Shown: positions 1-13,160, counted from the first letter of the stretch. The stretch: 64,000 bases of DNA from Cucumis sativus (GCF_000004075.3 NC_026657.2:30970408-31034407), one strand, 5' to 3'. Notes: generated from the sequence alone by a model not told the origin. Translations and numbers: made by a program.

Positions 1-224
1 ATATTTTATTTATTGTTATAAAAATATTTATTAGCATGTTAACTATTGAATTAGGTTCATAATCTAACCATAAACTACTATCTTTTTGGAAATAACTTGT
101 ATTGTTTATGTAGCCAATTAAAAGTAGCCCTAACCGGTATTATCATATATATCATGACAAAAGAAAAAGAGTAAATATCATCGTTGTTTTTTTCTTTTCT
201 ATTGGAGTTTACTTTTAGTTTTGT

Positions 225-1268
225 TCATCTAAACAAAAAACAAAGACACAAAGTAGCAAAGCCAAAAAACCCAAAAGCCAAACACATCATATCTAAAGTC
301 CCTTCTCTTCTGACCTTCATTTCCTTCCTTTCCCTTTTTTTCTCCATAAATTCATTCAACCTTTTTCTCCCTTTTCTTCCCTTTTTACCCTCCATTGCTC
401 TCTCCAAAATTACCAGACTATCCTTCCCGTCTAAAAAAGTTCCATCCATGTCTTCCACCTGCAAATTCACTTCCCTCACTTGCAAATTCCCTCCCTCCCA
501 TCCTCCACAAGTCACCGCAATCCCACACTTCACCCACTCCGCCGCCGTTCCCTTTTCCCCACCCAACACCGTCCCGAATTCCACGTGCACCTCCCCGCTC
601 AGCCAGTGCTGCTCCACCTTCACTGCCCTGTAACTCGACAGATTCATCGCTCTCCTTCCCGCACCGTCGATCACGATCCAGCTTAAAGTCAAATCCTCCC
701 CTAGCTCCCGGCAAGCATTTCCCTCGCCAATCGGAAATTTAATCGGTGTCGGAACTACATCCTTTGGGTCGAGCATATCGATTCGAAACGGAGAACAACG
801 GAACCATCCGGAAACGGTCTCTGTTTCTACCACTTTGCTGAAAATCATCTCTCCACGGTAGTAGATGTCGACGGCGGAGATTAGTTCCGGTGGTAGGTGG
901 CGACGGTGGCAGTATGTCGCCGGCGATGTAGGAGATGAGGTGGAAGTTTCAGAATGATTAGAGCCGCGAGGGAGGGAATCGGAGAAGAAAGATCGAGGAC
1001 CGTCGGGAAATTCCGAAATCAGAGCGTGAAGGCGTGGCGTGGTGGTCGACGGCCACGTGGAATGACAGATAGCCGACCATAGTTTTGGCTCGGCAGTGAG
1101 GCGGTGGAGTTCTGAGGAAGTGCAGGCGGCGGAGGCGAGTGCCGGGCCGTCGAGACGAGTCAAGATGTGAGTTCGGAGAATATCGGGATGGATGTCGGAA
1201 ATAGAGGTGGAAGCAGCGTCGACATCGGCGGAAGGAAACGCCAAGGGGGAAAAGGTTTGATTGGGCAT
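225..1268 (-). CDS. F-box protein, At2g27310/At2g36090 type
   Basis: A single uninterrupted reading frame of 347 residues starts at the ATG at 1268-1266 and stops with TGA at 227-225. An F-box-like segment spans about residues 23-72 (DIHPDILRTHILTRLDG, then LWSAICHSTWPS). The middle carries blocks I recall from the plant At2g27310 family: ELISAVDIYYRGE, GWFRCSPFRIDMLDPKD, LTLSWIVIDG, HWLSGEVHVEF and LQVREVNLQVEDMDG. A basic stretch (about 295-320) precedes a hydrophobic C-terminus (about 327-347) that could anchor the protein in a membrane. By family, it would be the substrate-recognition subunit of an SCF ubiquitin ligase; its target is unknown. The lack of introns is usual for this family. 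A TATA-like box lies about 95 bases upstream. Family call is confident; membrane anchoring is inference. Confidence 0.9.
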   Translation of the reverse strand: MPNQTFSPLAFPSADVDAASTSISDIHPDILRTHILTRLDGPALASAACTSSELHRLTAEPKLWSAICHSTWPSTTTPRLHALISEFPDGPRSFFSDSLPRGSNHSETSTSSPTSPATYCHRRHLPPELISAVDIYYRGEMIFSKVVETETVSGWFRCSPFRIDMLDPKDVVPTPIKFPIGEGNACRELGEDLTLSWIVIDGAGRRAMNLSSYRAVKVEQHWLSGEVHVEFGTVLGGEKGTAAEWVKCGIAVTCGGWEGGNLQVREVNLQVEDMDGTFLDGKDSLVILERAMEGKKGRKGRKRLNEFMEKKRERKEMKVRREGTLDMMCLAFGFFGFATLCLCFLFR

Positions 1269-1360
1269 CGGAGCACTTGAAATCCCAACGGTATAAGTTG
1301 GGATTTTGTTGAAATTTATGGGATTTTGATTTTACATTTTCGAGGGAAAAAGTGAGATGT

Positions 1361-1367
1361 TTATATA
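1361..1367 (-). promoter_or_regulatory. TATA-like box of the F-box gene
   Basis: On the minus strand this reads TATATAA and sits about 95 bases before the F-box start codon. That fits a TATA box with a leader of roughly 60 bases. Position and motif are seen; function is inferred. Confidence 0.45.
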
Positions 1368-1719
1368 CACAAAAATACCTTTGAGAGGAACAAAAATAAA
1401 AAAAACCGCAATTTGATCATTTTTTATTGAAAAATTTTAATAAAACAAATAATATATTGTCCATCAACACGTGTCCATATATTCATCAAATGCATTTAAA
1501 TATTCAATTATAGATGTTATTAATGTTGATGCTTATTTCTTCATTTTTTTTTACTATAACTATTTTAATCAAACAACTATTTCTATTTAATTATGTTGTA
1601 AAAAGTAAGGATTTTCATTGCAGGTAAGACATGTGAAAATCAATTAATTAAACGCCAAATCATCTCTTTTAACTAAATATGGAGTTTTCAATCTTCAATC
1701 TTAAAAAATAAAATAAAAA

Positions 1720-1784
1720 ATTAGTACTAAGTAATGTATCTTAATGAAAGTATTAGTACTAAGTAATATATCTTAATGAAAGTA
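1720..1784. repeat. Two-copy tandem repeat, period 32
   Basis: The unit beginning TTAGTACTAAGTAAT and ending TTAATGAAAG occurs twice in direct succession, with one base differing. Confidence 0.75.
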
Positions 1785-3555
1785 TATGTTTTTTAAATAT
1801 TGTGTTGGAATATTAAATTTTACCGAATTAATATATATTTTTAAGTGAACCTAAATTTGAGTAGAATGTAAAATATGTGGACAAAAATAAACATAATCAT
1901 ACTATATTTAAAGATGTGAAAAAAAAACGTATTTGTGTAGATTGCATTTGAATATATAATTAATTAGATTTCAAACTAAAAGTTTTTACTATACCAATTA
2001 TTAAATAGCCTTCTTAAATTATGTATTATCTATTTCTTTTTGTATTATGATATATACACACATGTGATAATAGTAAATAACAGTTACGATGATAATAGAT
2101 ATATTTATCATACTAACAAATTATAAACCTCTTGACTAATTCTTTAATACTCTTACATGGTTTAAAAAATAAAAAGTAATTCTTTATCTTTTAAATTTCA
2201 GGTTTGTCAAAATATGATATCTTTTAAAAGTGTGTGCCAAAAGATAATGTCTTTCCAATAAAATATATATTCTAATGATTGGAAAATAAAGAATTATTGC
2301 AAATAGTGATTACATACTATATAGTTATTTCTTGTGTCTAAATACAATAAACCCTTTCTAATGATTCTAAAAGTTGTGTATAAATTAATTTTAAACTTAA
2401 TGTTGTAGAACCTACTCGATTTGTATGTCTACAACACACAAAACAATTGTCTAAATTATACTTTTAACACTTACATGCTAATAAATTAAACATTTGAACT
2501 CATTCTAAAATTTATTAGATATGGACGTTATTCTTAAATAAAATAGTCAGTTTGTCTAAATAAGCAAACTTTAAAGTAAATAGAGATATTTAAATACTAA
2601 TTAAAGAGATCAGTAGAATGTTTAGGGGATTATTAACCTAATATTATACACCTAATTTCCACAGAGGTGGAAAACCAAACCTAATAACCAATTAATGTTT
2701 GATTATTACATATATCAGTTTGTAGGAATTAATATTTATGTGTATATATATTTGAGTACGAAATTAATATATTTTTTTTTCAAGAAATTTGTCAACTTTT
2801 TTTTTTATAAAATGTTATACTTCGTAGAAATTTTTTGTTTTTTTTTTTTTTTTTCTTTCTATTTTTGGATTTTTTATAATAAAAATTAGGGACATTTTCA
2901 TAAGTAATAACAAAAAAATAGTAAAATTCATCTAACTCTTTATAGTTTATTGGATAATTTTGCTATATTTAATTTGTAAACAATTTTTTTTTTTTTTTTT
3001 GCTATTCATTACAAATTTTAAAAAAATAAAAATTATTAATGATAAAAAAAGAAAGTTGACAACGATTAAAGAAAGAACTTTTATTCTATTTATTCAAAAT
3101 GTTATATATAAGTTTAGATGTTTTAGGAAATCATAATAATCACATTGAAGATTTTAAAGCTACAAAGTTCTTTTTTTCTTTAGAGTGTAAAAAAAGAAAC
3201 CTAAAGTGATTGTTAAACTAATTAAAAAATAAAAACTAAATAGATTAAAATAAAACACATGTGTTAATCCATTTTATTAAAAAAATGGGTAGAGTATAAT
3301 TGTATTTTGAAAGAGAGGAAAATGAAGTGGTTTGTAGACCTAATTAAATAATGTGAATTTAAAATGAATGTGATATTTCTAGCCATCTTCCTATTACTAA
3401 TAAAGTAATATATATATAGTTATAAAGATGTAGTTGTGGAGGCCATTTTCCCCCTTAAATGATACACAAACAAAAGGTTGTTGAGTCCATTTAAATACCT
3501 AATAATTAAAGAATAATGTCTACCTTCAATTCTACACGAATTAATTTTATAAAGT

Positions 3556-3616
3556 TTGTGTATTTAATTTATATTTCTTTTATAAATTCTGTGTATTTAA
3601 TTTATATTTCTTTTCT
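3556..3616. repeat. Two-copy tandem repeat of about 31 bases
   Basis: The block GTGTATTTAATTTATATTTC followed by TTTT occurs twice, separated by ATAAATTCT. A short AT-rich duplication in spacer DNA. Confidence 0.6.
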
Positions 3617-6600
3617 GGTTAAAACTTCAATATTACTATATATATTTTACAATTATTTCATATATTTTGATAAATGATAATAATTTTCACGTAAAAATAA
3701 ATAAATACGTGTACTAAATGCACATATAAAAATAGGTTTTGTGTAAACACCGTTTAATATTCAAACCTAATTCACTATTTTTCATGCACTAAAAACTGAC
3801 TTGCTTTTTACTATTCATTTTCCTGTATCATTAATTTTTAAAATTAAACTTGCTTGGCTAATTAAGTTTACTCGAACTTATAATGAATAACCTCACTATG
3901 TATAATAGTTAGTGGTTGAATCTTAAATAAAATTCATGTCATTATTTTTTTAGTTTGCTTCAATTATTTCATCACATCCATCTTTCTCAAAATAAAATGG
4001 TCGATAACTTAATTCATTGAAATACTTGCTTATGTCAATAATCAAATTCTCAAAATTGTTTTGTTGTTCCTTTTAAATATTATTTTCTTTTAATAAAATA
4101 AATAATTGAGTCACTTGACTATATATTAATTTTGTAAATAGATTATCTAAAGATTCTTTTTTTTTATTACAAGCATGAATCATTTAATAACAACAATAAT
4201 ACCAACATCAATAATTTTACAATCATAAATGTAAACGATAGAGGTTTGTAGTGAGATTATTATATGTCCAACAAATCTTATAACTATTTTGAATACTATA
4301 ATTAAATATATAGATACCATAAAAGTTAGGTTTCGATCATTTTCGATTGCTTCATCACTACTCCACCAACCATATCTTTTTCAATATACTTTAAAAAAAT
4401 TCCCTCACATCCATTTTCAAACTTACACACATTTCTTTAGTATAATAATCTTAATTGAAATCCCCACTTAATTAACTATCATAAAACTTTTTTTTCCACT
4501 ACAATATTGTTTTCACATCAAATGGATTAACTGTATCTTGCATTTTCTTTTAAAATGTTGACTATTGAGTTAAATAGTTTGTGAGTTTTTAAAAAATTTA
4601 AATTACACACTCTAATTATTTGGGGAAAAGAAAATTGGCCCAATATGTTAAAAATACAATAGGTTAACTAATTGAGATAGGTACAAGTTGAAATATATAT
4701 ATTGTTTGGGTAGCCTATATATCCTATAAATTTTATATAAAAATAATTAAAATTTGAAGATAGAATAGGCAAAACTAAAATAGTTAATATCTAAAACACT
4801 ACATCCTATTATAATTAAAACTAAAACAATTTCTTATAAAGGATTATAACAACTTAGGACTGTAATCCAAAAAGGTTATTGAAAATTAATTAAGTTTATA
4901 ATTTTACTTGATTGCGTAGTAAATTCACAAGTAAGAACATAGTTTTAAATATTTTCATCACACTGTTATTAAAATAAATCTAACCTAAAATGATTATTGA
5001 TTACACATATTATTAAAAGTTAAAGTTGTCAATTTGACGGAAGAAAATTCCATTACACTAATTTGCAAAAAGTTAATTCCACCATAATTAGATAGATAAT
5101 GACCCATTATATACCGTACTGGGTTTGGTCTTTCAATTAAGTGTATGCTTATGAAATTGAATTAACCACTCATCATCTAACTGAGACCACATAGTTATAT
5201 ATTATTTCTCATTGTCAATAAAATCTAACATTGAATTCCCAATCCACGCTTCAAAAAGTTTGTGGTTGAATAAATACGTGTACCATATCAATTACAAGAT
5301 ATTTAATAATCAATCAACTAAGAATTGAATTAATAACATTGTATAGAAAGTTTATCTCGAGTAATTAAGTGAAATCGCATATTATTTAGTCTATTCATCA
5401 ATCAACAACACGAACTTGTTCGTGTATGTTTTTCCATAATATCCTCATGATAGAGAAACAATTGGGAAGAAAGGGGTGAATGTTACACAGTTTTTTTTTC
5501 AAAATTGAAGCTATGATATGATAACCCTTGCCTAATAGTATTTTATTTTTTAAGAAAGGTTTGATTTAATTTATTACTAAATAATTTAAACTTGTACCAA
5601 TATTTTGCATATAGTTTGAACTTGTTGCTATCTATAAAAATTTCTCTTATTATTATACCATTATTTGAAAAAAATTAATAATATTTAGCCAATGAAACTC
5701 TGCCACGCGGAGAGTCTGAGATATTTATAATTTGTCACCCTATTGGATAGAGAAAATTGTCAAAATGTCTTAAATTAATATACTTTATTCATGCCATTTT
5801 TTAAGAGAAAACTTAGGTGCTATTTGCGTAATATATTTTAAAAAATACTTTATTTGAAAAAATATAATTTGGTATTATATAATAATTACGTCTACTTTTA
5901 ATTTGTACTTTTTTTTTAAGAGGAAAACGTCAATTTCATATGGATATATTAAAGTGATCAGTTGATAATTAATATTATCTACGATAATGACATAACCTTT
6001 TGTTGTTTTTCTCCTCAAGCCACGTCATTCTAACAGTTCTCATGTTATTCAGAATTTATTACTCTCCTCCGCCCACGTCATTATTAAGACTCAAATTACT
6101 ATTCTACCCCCAAAAGTCATCCTTTATTTTTCTTTACCACACTGCATTTCTCTTTCTTCTATGTTCAATCCTTATTTGATTAAATTATAGATAATACTCC
6201 AAAACTTTATAATATGTTGAAAATATCTATAAATTTTTAAAAGTTTAAAATATATTCAGAATATTAAAAATACTTTTTTAATATTAAAGAAGAGATGGTG
6301 TTAAAATAACTTTATTTTTTAAAAACTTTTTTCTTTTTTTAAGAATTATTATGATTTTTCTTTTAATCCCTCTAGATTTGGAGGTGTGTTTATTCATATG
6401 AGATTATTCAATTTTTTGAAGTTTTTAAAATATATTATTAGTTTTTAAATCTAATTAGTATATATACCTACATTTGTTATATAATTAAATTTAAGTGGTG
6501 TTATTTTAAAACACATATCTAAGTATTAAATTACATTATTGTACCTCTTATCGTATAAATACGACAATATTCTAGAATTCGTTGGTTCAAATCAAACTCT

Positions 6601-9103
6601 CAATAGCACAAATATACCTAAACTAAGAACTATATCTACCGTTAATTCAAACAATTATATGTTTCTAATATTGTCGCTTGATAATTTATTCAAGTTATAT
6701 ATCAATAAAAAGACTTCATTTATTGATACATATATCGAAGAAATTCGTTGCTAGTTCAAAATTGTAAAGTCAATAGTCAATCTTTATTCTTTTTAAAAAA
6801 CCTAAGTAAACATTATAATATATGTGATATAATCACCTTCTCATTGGGTCTGGAGGTGAGTTTATTAAAAAGAACCATAAAATAATATGAAAAAGTTTGT
6901 TTTCCTTTCCCAATATCTAAATTAATCATTAAAGTTTTTTAATAATCCTGTTTGACTGATTCTTTTCATACCATTGGAAGATTTCTGCATTTGAATTTTC
7001 GAAATAAAAAAGGTATTATTATTGTACCTATGAGATATAAGATATTGGTGTAAATGATTTTAATAATGAATTCAAATTTTGCTGCCGAAGGAATTAGGGT
7101 ATGATGATAATTAATTAATCCATTAATAAGTTCAAAGTCGAAAGTTGAATTAGTCTATTTACAAGATTGTGAAATGAATGAGTTGAATAAATTTGTAGTT
7201 TTGTAATATGTGTTCAAACATTGTCACACTAATGAATTTGTGTAGATAATTTTTTAAGGAATTTTGTAGATCTTACAATTTAATGTAAAAATAAATTAGA
7301 AATTTATGTTTATTAGTTTATTTAATTATGAGTAATTTACACTTTAAGTCAATTTAAAGATATAAAACTAGTATTCTAATTAAACAAACAAATCAATTAG
7401 TAAAGTTTGGGTAAAATCAAGAAACTTACCAACTACCCTCTAGAAATATTTCATCAAGTGCATATTTTAATTTTATCTGTGTAATATTTCCTTATGTCCT
7501 TAGTGTATGTGCGTATGTATCTATATATGTGTGTATATATGTATATATATGTCCATATCAATATGTGTTAGAAAAAGAGGCATGCATGAAGAAAAATGCA
7601 AAAGTTGGAACATAGGTATGGTTGTGGTATCCGTTGCCATTGGGGCTGTTGCTAATTTTATACCAATTTTTTTTTTTTAATATACTAAGGACATAAACTT
7701 CTTGTTCTCTTTGGCTTTTAAGTGCTATTTTTTTTAAGTCCATGATTTTGTTTTGGGAATATGAAAAACGTGAATCACGTGCTCTTCCTTGTCCTTTATA
7801 TTGTGAAGAGAAAAAAAAGAGTTTTATCAATTTGGTACACTTTTCATATAATTATAAGGCTTGTTATGAATTGTTATCAAACTACAAATTTTAAAATTAT
7901 AGAGATTTAAATTATATTTTTCTCTAAATTTGAATAGAACTCGAGATTGAGTTAAATGGAATTGGAAGTTTGTGATAAAAATTAATTGATTTATCATATT
8001 GTTAAAGAAACCTACCAACTTTAATTTAAATTAAAAGGCTAATTAATTTATTTTGTTCATAAAAATTAGGAACAAGAACACACTCTTCTACATTTACTCA
8101 ATCTCCACCTTTAAAGATCCAACGGTGACATAAAAAGGAAAATTAGTATTTTCTGATTATTTATTTATATTTTCAAAATTAATATCTAAATATATAAAAT
8201 TTGAGTTTCACGCAAGAGTTTAGCCCAATATATAGAAGCCCAAGCCCATATACCTTTTGACTTGAAATCACTCCTCTTCATAAAGTGGATCTATGGCCCA
8301 TATTATTTTAGTAGCATCTACATACCTCAATACATTATTCCTCCAATTTCAATCCCTTTGTGGAATTTGCTACCACTGTTGGACAGAAGAGATGGTGAAA
8401 GGTGCACAAAGATTCAGTTTTTTTTTTTTTTTTAAATTATATAAAGCAAATTAAGTATGGGGAGATTAAACGAATCAGATTGTTTTTAAATATAGTAAAA
8501 TAAGGAAAACTTATTTATGAATAGAGTAAAATTTTAATTTTATATATAGTAAATTGTGATAGACATCTGTTGTTTTGGACATGGATAAATACCTATTACG
8601 ATATTTGAGTGTATTAAAACTATTCGATATCTATAAATATTTTTAACATATTTTTTATTTAAAATAATTATCTTTAAAAAGTTTTTTGGAGCAAAAAGTG
8701 TTTATGATTTTTTCAAAGTATCAATAATGCACTTGGGCATTAAAAAGAATTAGTAGAACCAACTATGAGTATATTTTGTTTTCCAAATACAACTTTCAAA
8801 AGATTTTGTCGAAACTCTAAAACCAACTAGTGTTTGGAGCAAAAAGTGTGTTATTATAGTCTTAGTGTATCATAGTTGGGTTATAATAATTTGTGTTTGT
8901 GATGTAGATTATCTTAATTTAGGTTACAATAGAAGGTGGTCAATACATAAATCATTTTAGTTTGATAATGAAATGATAAATAATGAAGCAAATAATTCCA
9001 AAGATGATGAGTATAAAATAATAAAATGTGTAGCAAATGATAAATATTGTAGCAAACTAAGAAGTTCTAAAATAATATTTACTATAGTAAGAGGCGATAT
9101 TTT

Positions 9104-9652
9104 GTTAAATATTTGGATCTTTTTTAAAAATAGTCTAAAATTTGAAACATATATAAAAAATAGGGTGGGTGCAAAACTATTTTTAAAAATAGGTGATTTG
9201 AGGTGGAGTCGTATACGGGGTACACGACTCCATGCAATAGACCTCACATATTCTATTTTTTCTTTATTTTTATATTTATACTACACTCAGCTCCACATTT
9301 TTTATTTTATCATTATTTATATATGTGGATCCCACACATTTCCTTTTTTCTCATTATTTATATATACATACTCACATATAATATAATATATATATTAAAC
9401 ATTCAAATTCTAAAAATATCTTTATTTATTAAATTTATTATTTTTTTCTTTTTTCTTTATATATATTTAAATATTATAATCTTCAATTTTTCTTATTAAA
9501 TTCATTTTTCTAATTTAATTTAATTTTTTCTTGATCAAAATTATACAAATATTTTTTTTCCAATTTTCAATTTTTTTTAAAAAATCTAATACATTAACAA
9601 AACATGTTATTAAAAATATATTAAACAAATTTAAATAGTAATAATAATATAT
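9104..9652 (+). repeat. Left arm of long inverted repeat
   Basis: Pairs with 10061-10567 on the opposite strand, with mismatches and small indels. Transcription through both arms would give a hairpin with stems of about 0.5 kb and a loop of about 0.4 kb. Confidence 0.7.
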
Positions 9653-10060
9653 GAGAGAAGTTAAAATTACTAAAAAAATAATAATAACCCTTAAAGCCAC
9701 TAACGCACATTGATAATTGAATAAAATAAATTCATGTTTATGGCAAAAGAAAAAAAAACAAGAATTGGTTCGATTACAAATTAAATTTAAAAACTTAACG
9801 CATAATTTTCAATTACAAATTTGTTGTTATTATTACTTTTAGAGAAGCTCCAACTTCTTTCAATTATTAATGTTATTTTTATTTGTTTAATGTATTTTTT
9901 AATAACATATTTGGTTAATATATGTGTTTTTTTAAATAGAAAATTAGAAAAAAGATATATATAATTTTGGTTAAGAAATAATTAAATTAAATTAGAAAAG
10001 ATGAATTAATAAGAAAACGGGAAGATTGAGATATTTAATATATGTGTATATATATATAAT

Positions 10061-10567
10061 TATTATTGTTTCTATTTTCATTTGTTTAATATATTTTGCT
10101 AATATATGAGTTTTTTAAAAAATTTTAAAAATTGGAAAAAAAGATATGTGTAATTTTGATTAAGAAAAAATTAAATTAAAGTAGAAAAATGAATTTAATA
10201 AGAAAATTTGAAGATTGAAAATTGTGATATTTAAATATATATAAAGAAATAATAAAAAAATAAAATAATTTAATAAATAAATATATTTTTAGAATTTGAA
10301 TGTTTAATATATATATTATATTACATGTGAATATGTATATATAAGGAATGATAAAAAGTGAAATATGTGGGATCCACGTATATAAATAATGAAAAAATAA
10401 AAAAAATGTGGGACTCAGTGTAATATAAATATAAAAATAAGGAAAAAATAGAATATGTGAATCCAATGGAATTAAATCACCTACTTTTAAAAATAGTTTT
10501 GCATCCACCATATCTTTTATACATGTTTCAAATTTTACATTATTTTTAAAATAGATCCTAAATATTC
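10061..10567 (-). repeat. Right arm of long inverted repeat
   Basis: Reverse complement of the 9104-9652 arm, with substitutions and short indels. Its inner part has a second diverged copy at about 9864-10055, so the arm was partly duplicated in tandem. Confidence 0.7.
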
Positions 10568-10610
10568 CTTTGCTCCAAACAACTCCTAAAATATTTTAAA
10601 AAATCCCGGG

Positions 10611-11495
10611 CATGTTTGGTAATGTTTCTATTTTCTGTTTTCATTTTTTTAAAAATAAGTATAAACGTTTCTCATTTTATAAGAAGTTATTGGGATAAAA
10701 GAAAATAGTTTATGTCGTACTCGTTTCTCAATTATTTATATTGGTTTCTTTTTTCTTTTTCTCAATTGTTTCAATTGGTTTTCTTTTATTTTTTCTCAAA
10801 TATTTTTATTGGTTTCATTTTTCTTCTTTTAAATTCTTTTTACATTTCATTTTTCTTTTCCATTTTTGGCTTGTGATTTCTTTTTCTTCCTTTTATTTCC
10901 ATCTTCTTCCCCAATTAACCACTCTCCACGTGGTTTCCTTTTTCTTCTTCTTATCTTCATCGTCTTTTCCAAATAACCATCCTCTTTCTCTTCGCCTCTT
11001 ATCGTCTTTCTCTACACGACACTTTCCTCTTCGCTGAATCTGGGTTTTTCCTCTTCCTCTTTGCGTGAATTGTGTTTTCGCCGAATTTGTGGATTGTTGT
11101 CAAATTTGTGTTTTAGCCGTGAGTTTTGATCCTCATTTTCGTCATGAGTTTTCGTCTTTCTCTCATCAGCTATGTTCTTCATATCGTTCTCCATAAGATT
11201 ACAAGAAGACCTTTCTATCTAGGTTTGATATATATATATATTTTTTATGTCTAGTGGAGGACATATCTTTTTGTTTGATGTTTAATTGAATTAAATGTGA
11301 ATAAAACAAAAAATAAATTTCAAATAAAATCATGAAACAATAAACAGTTATCAAACACATTTTCTGTTTATGTTCTTTTTCAATAAAACAAGAAAAAGAT
11401 AAACAATTATCAAACGCATTGTTCTAAAAAAGAAGAAACAAAAAACTGAAAACAAAAAACAATAAACATGAAACAAAAACGTTACCAAACACACT
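10611..11495. mobile_element. Inverted-repeat DNA element of about 0.9 kb
   Basis: The left end starts GCATGTTTGGTAATGTTTC. The right end, read on the minus strand, starts GTGTGTTTGGTAACGTTTT. Both ends continue into related TTT-rich sequence containing TTTCTGTTTTC/TTTTTGTTTTC, giving imperfect terminal inverted repeats of some 40-60 bases. The core, about 10980-11210, is less AT-rich than its surroundings and has repeated TCTTCGC/TTTCGCCGAAT and GTGTTTTAGCCGTGAG-like blocks, but no long open frame. I infer a non-autonomous DNA transposon (hAT-like ends are possible). Whether the core is captured host sequence is unknown. Confidence 0.55.
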
Positions 11496-13090
11496 ATAAA
11501 TAGCTCATCCAAAAATCGAACACATTTTTCAAAAGTTACAATAATAATGTTACATCAACCTTATCCCTTAATATATATATGGACAAATGCCTCATCTCCC
11601 CCTCTCCTCTCTCTCCTCTCTCTCCTCTCTATGTCAGTTTACTTAATATTGCAAATGATTTTTCCTTCACACCCAGTGATGCTCTAAATTACGGCTCAAA
11701 TTTACAACTCATCTATCTCCCTTCATGTGTATTAAATCCAAACTTATTAACTCACACCTGTAGTTCTCATTCATCTTTAATTATGTTATAATTAAGATTA
11801 TTCCTTAGCGATTTTATTGTTCACCTCTCCTCTTGCTATACAACATGTTGGATTGAAAAAGATAGTTTTAGAGATTCGAAAACAAAAGTATCGAGAGTAA
11901 AATAACATTGAAGGAAAAAGAAAAAGAAAAACAGAAGAATGATAAACCATTGATTAAAGTAGAGATAGATAGACAAAAATAAAAAGAAAGAAGACGCAAC
12001 GGTATATGTAGATGATGTATTTCCATCCTAACCATCCTAAGGGAAAATTTTGACAACATTTTAAATATAATCAAGCTATTATAGACCATTTTTATTTAAA
12101 ACTAAATGGTGTTTGAGTAAGCGCATGTTTGAACATTTTTATAAAAAAAGGTTTAAAATGACCATTAAAGAAACAAATGAAAGTTTGGAAATATTATTAA
12201 AACAAAGTACGGTAGATATTATATATATATAATCTAGCCAAAAGAGAAAAAAATGAACGATGCCATCGCTTTAAACGATTTCTAAAGAATCACGACAATT
12301 TGTCCTTAGTTGCATTTGTCTATATTGTATTGTTCTTTCATTTTCTACGTTTTTTTCTTCGCCATAATTTCTTCCTACTTTTTGAATAATCCTTCATTTT
12401 ATTTAAAAAATAAAATTTCTATTTGAATCTAAATGCTATTAAGGTTAAATAAAAAAAGTCACTTAAATGGTCCTTATGCTATAAAAAGAGGAAGTCCGTA
12501 TAGACAATAATATTTCACATGTGAACAATAGAGTGGATAAGGCTTAATGATTTTCGTTGATTCTTTTGGAAGGAAACAATAATTATATACATAGGTCCAT
12601 TTTAAAATTGCAATATGGTCCCATAAAATAGCTTCATGATTAAAATTAGATTCCTTTTACGGACTATTTTTAAAAATAACAAAATAAATAAAAATATTTA
12701 TAAGTTATAACAAAATATTAGATTCTATCAATCATAATCTTCTATCACTATAACATATCAATTATTATATAATTTGTTATAGGTTGTAAATATTTTGTAA
12801 AAGTTGTTATTTTTCAAAATTTATCTTTGACTAAGCTCCTAACCATTCCAATTTTCTTTTATGTGTTTCCTTTTTAAAAAATCATATTTTTTTTCTTCTA
12901 AAGCTTCTTTTTCTTTTTCAATTTTCTTCCATATTAAAAACAAATTTATGATTTAAAAAACATAAAATAAATTAATTCTCAAATTTTCTAGAGTCTATTT
13001 AAAAGTTTTGTTGTATTTTGTGTACTAATCATAACAATTCTTCTACGACTTCTTGTCATTCCACATAATTTGAAATTATTTTTGCTTCGT
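11496..13090. other. AT-rich spacer upstream of the knottin gene
   Basis: No gene is supported. It contains a CTCTCC/TCTCTC-rich patch at about 11590-11632 and many A/T runs. The short open frames have no recognisable motif. Confidence 0.6.
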
Positions 13091-13091
13091 G

Positions 13092-13160
13092 TACGTGGCA
13101 AGACTTAATTGGATAGTTTATGTTTTATTCTTCTCTTCTATTTGCAATGTTTCTCACGTG
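13092..13160 (+). promoter_or_regulatory. ACGT-core (ABRE/G-box-like) elements upstream of the knottin gene
   Basis: TACGTGGC occurs at 13092-13099 and CACGTG at 13155-13160, followed by GATAAG at 13163-13168. They lie about 90-160 bases upstream of the TATA-like box at 13251. ACGT cores of this type bind bZIP/bHLH factors in plants. That suggests abscisic acid, seed or light control, which is inference from motifs alone. Confidence 0.4.

Larger units (their letters stand above)
1269..8828. other. AT-rich intergenic spacer, no gene seen
   Basis: About 7.5 kb of very AT-rich DNA with poly-T/poly-A runs (for example around 2770-2870 and 2980-3000) and no convincing coding sequence on either strand. 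Short open frames here lack family motifs, mostly start at non-ATG codons and follow the base composition. It holds short tandem duplications at 1720-1784 and about 3556-3616, and a TATGTG/TATATA-rich stretch around 7505-7560. Confidence 0.7.
8829..10588. mobile_element. Non-autonomous foldback-type DNA element with long inverted arms
   Basis: Two long inverted arms face each other: left about 9104-9652, right about 10061-10567. They match block after block when one is reverse-complemented, including GTGCAAAACTATTTTTAAAA (left), ATATTCTATTTTTTC, GTGGATCCCACA and AACATTCAAATTCTAAAAAT. The outer ends carry a shared terminal motif, GTTTGGAGCAAA, at about 8831 and, inverted, at about 10573-10585. 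Part of the right arm is also tandemly duplicated (about 9864-10055 versus 10057-10245). No transposase reading frame is visible; the open frames inside are AT-rich by-products. I infer a non-autonomous DNA transposon of foldback or Mutator-like style. I could not define a target-site duplication, so the outer borders are approximate. Confidence 0.65.

Noticed and set aside
7558-8018. Open frames on the minus strand of 63-90 codons
   Set aside because: AT-driven composition, no motif, signal peptide or splice context of a gene.
8957-9700. Several overlapping open frames up to 137 codons
   Set aside because: They lie in the inverted arm of the foldback-type element and have no transposase motifs; they follow from low stop density in T-rich sequence.
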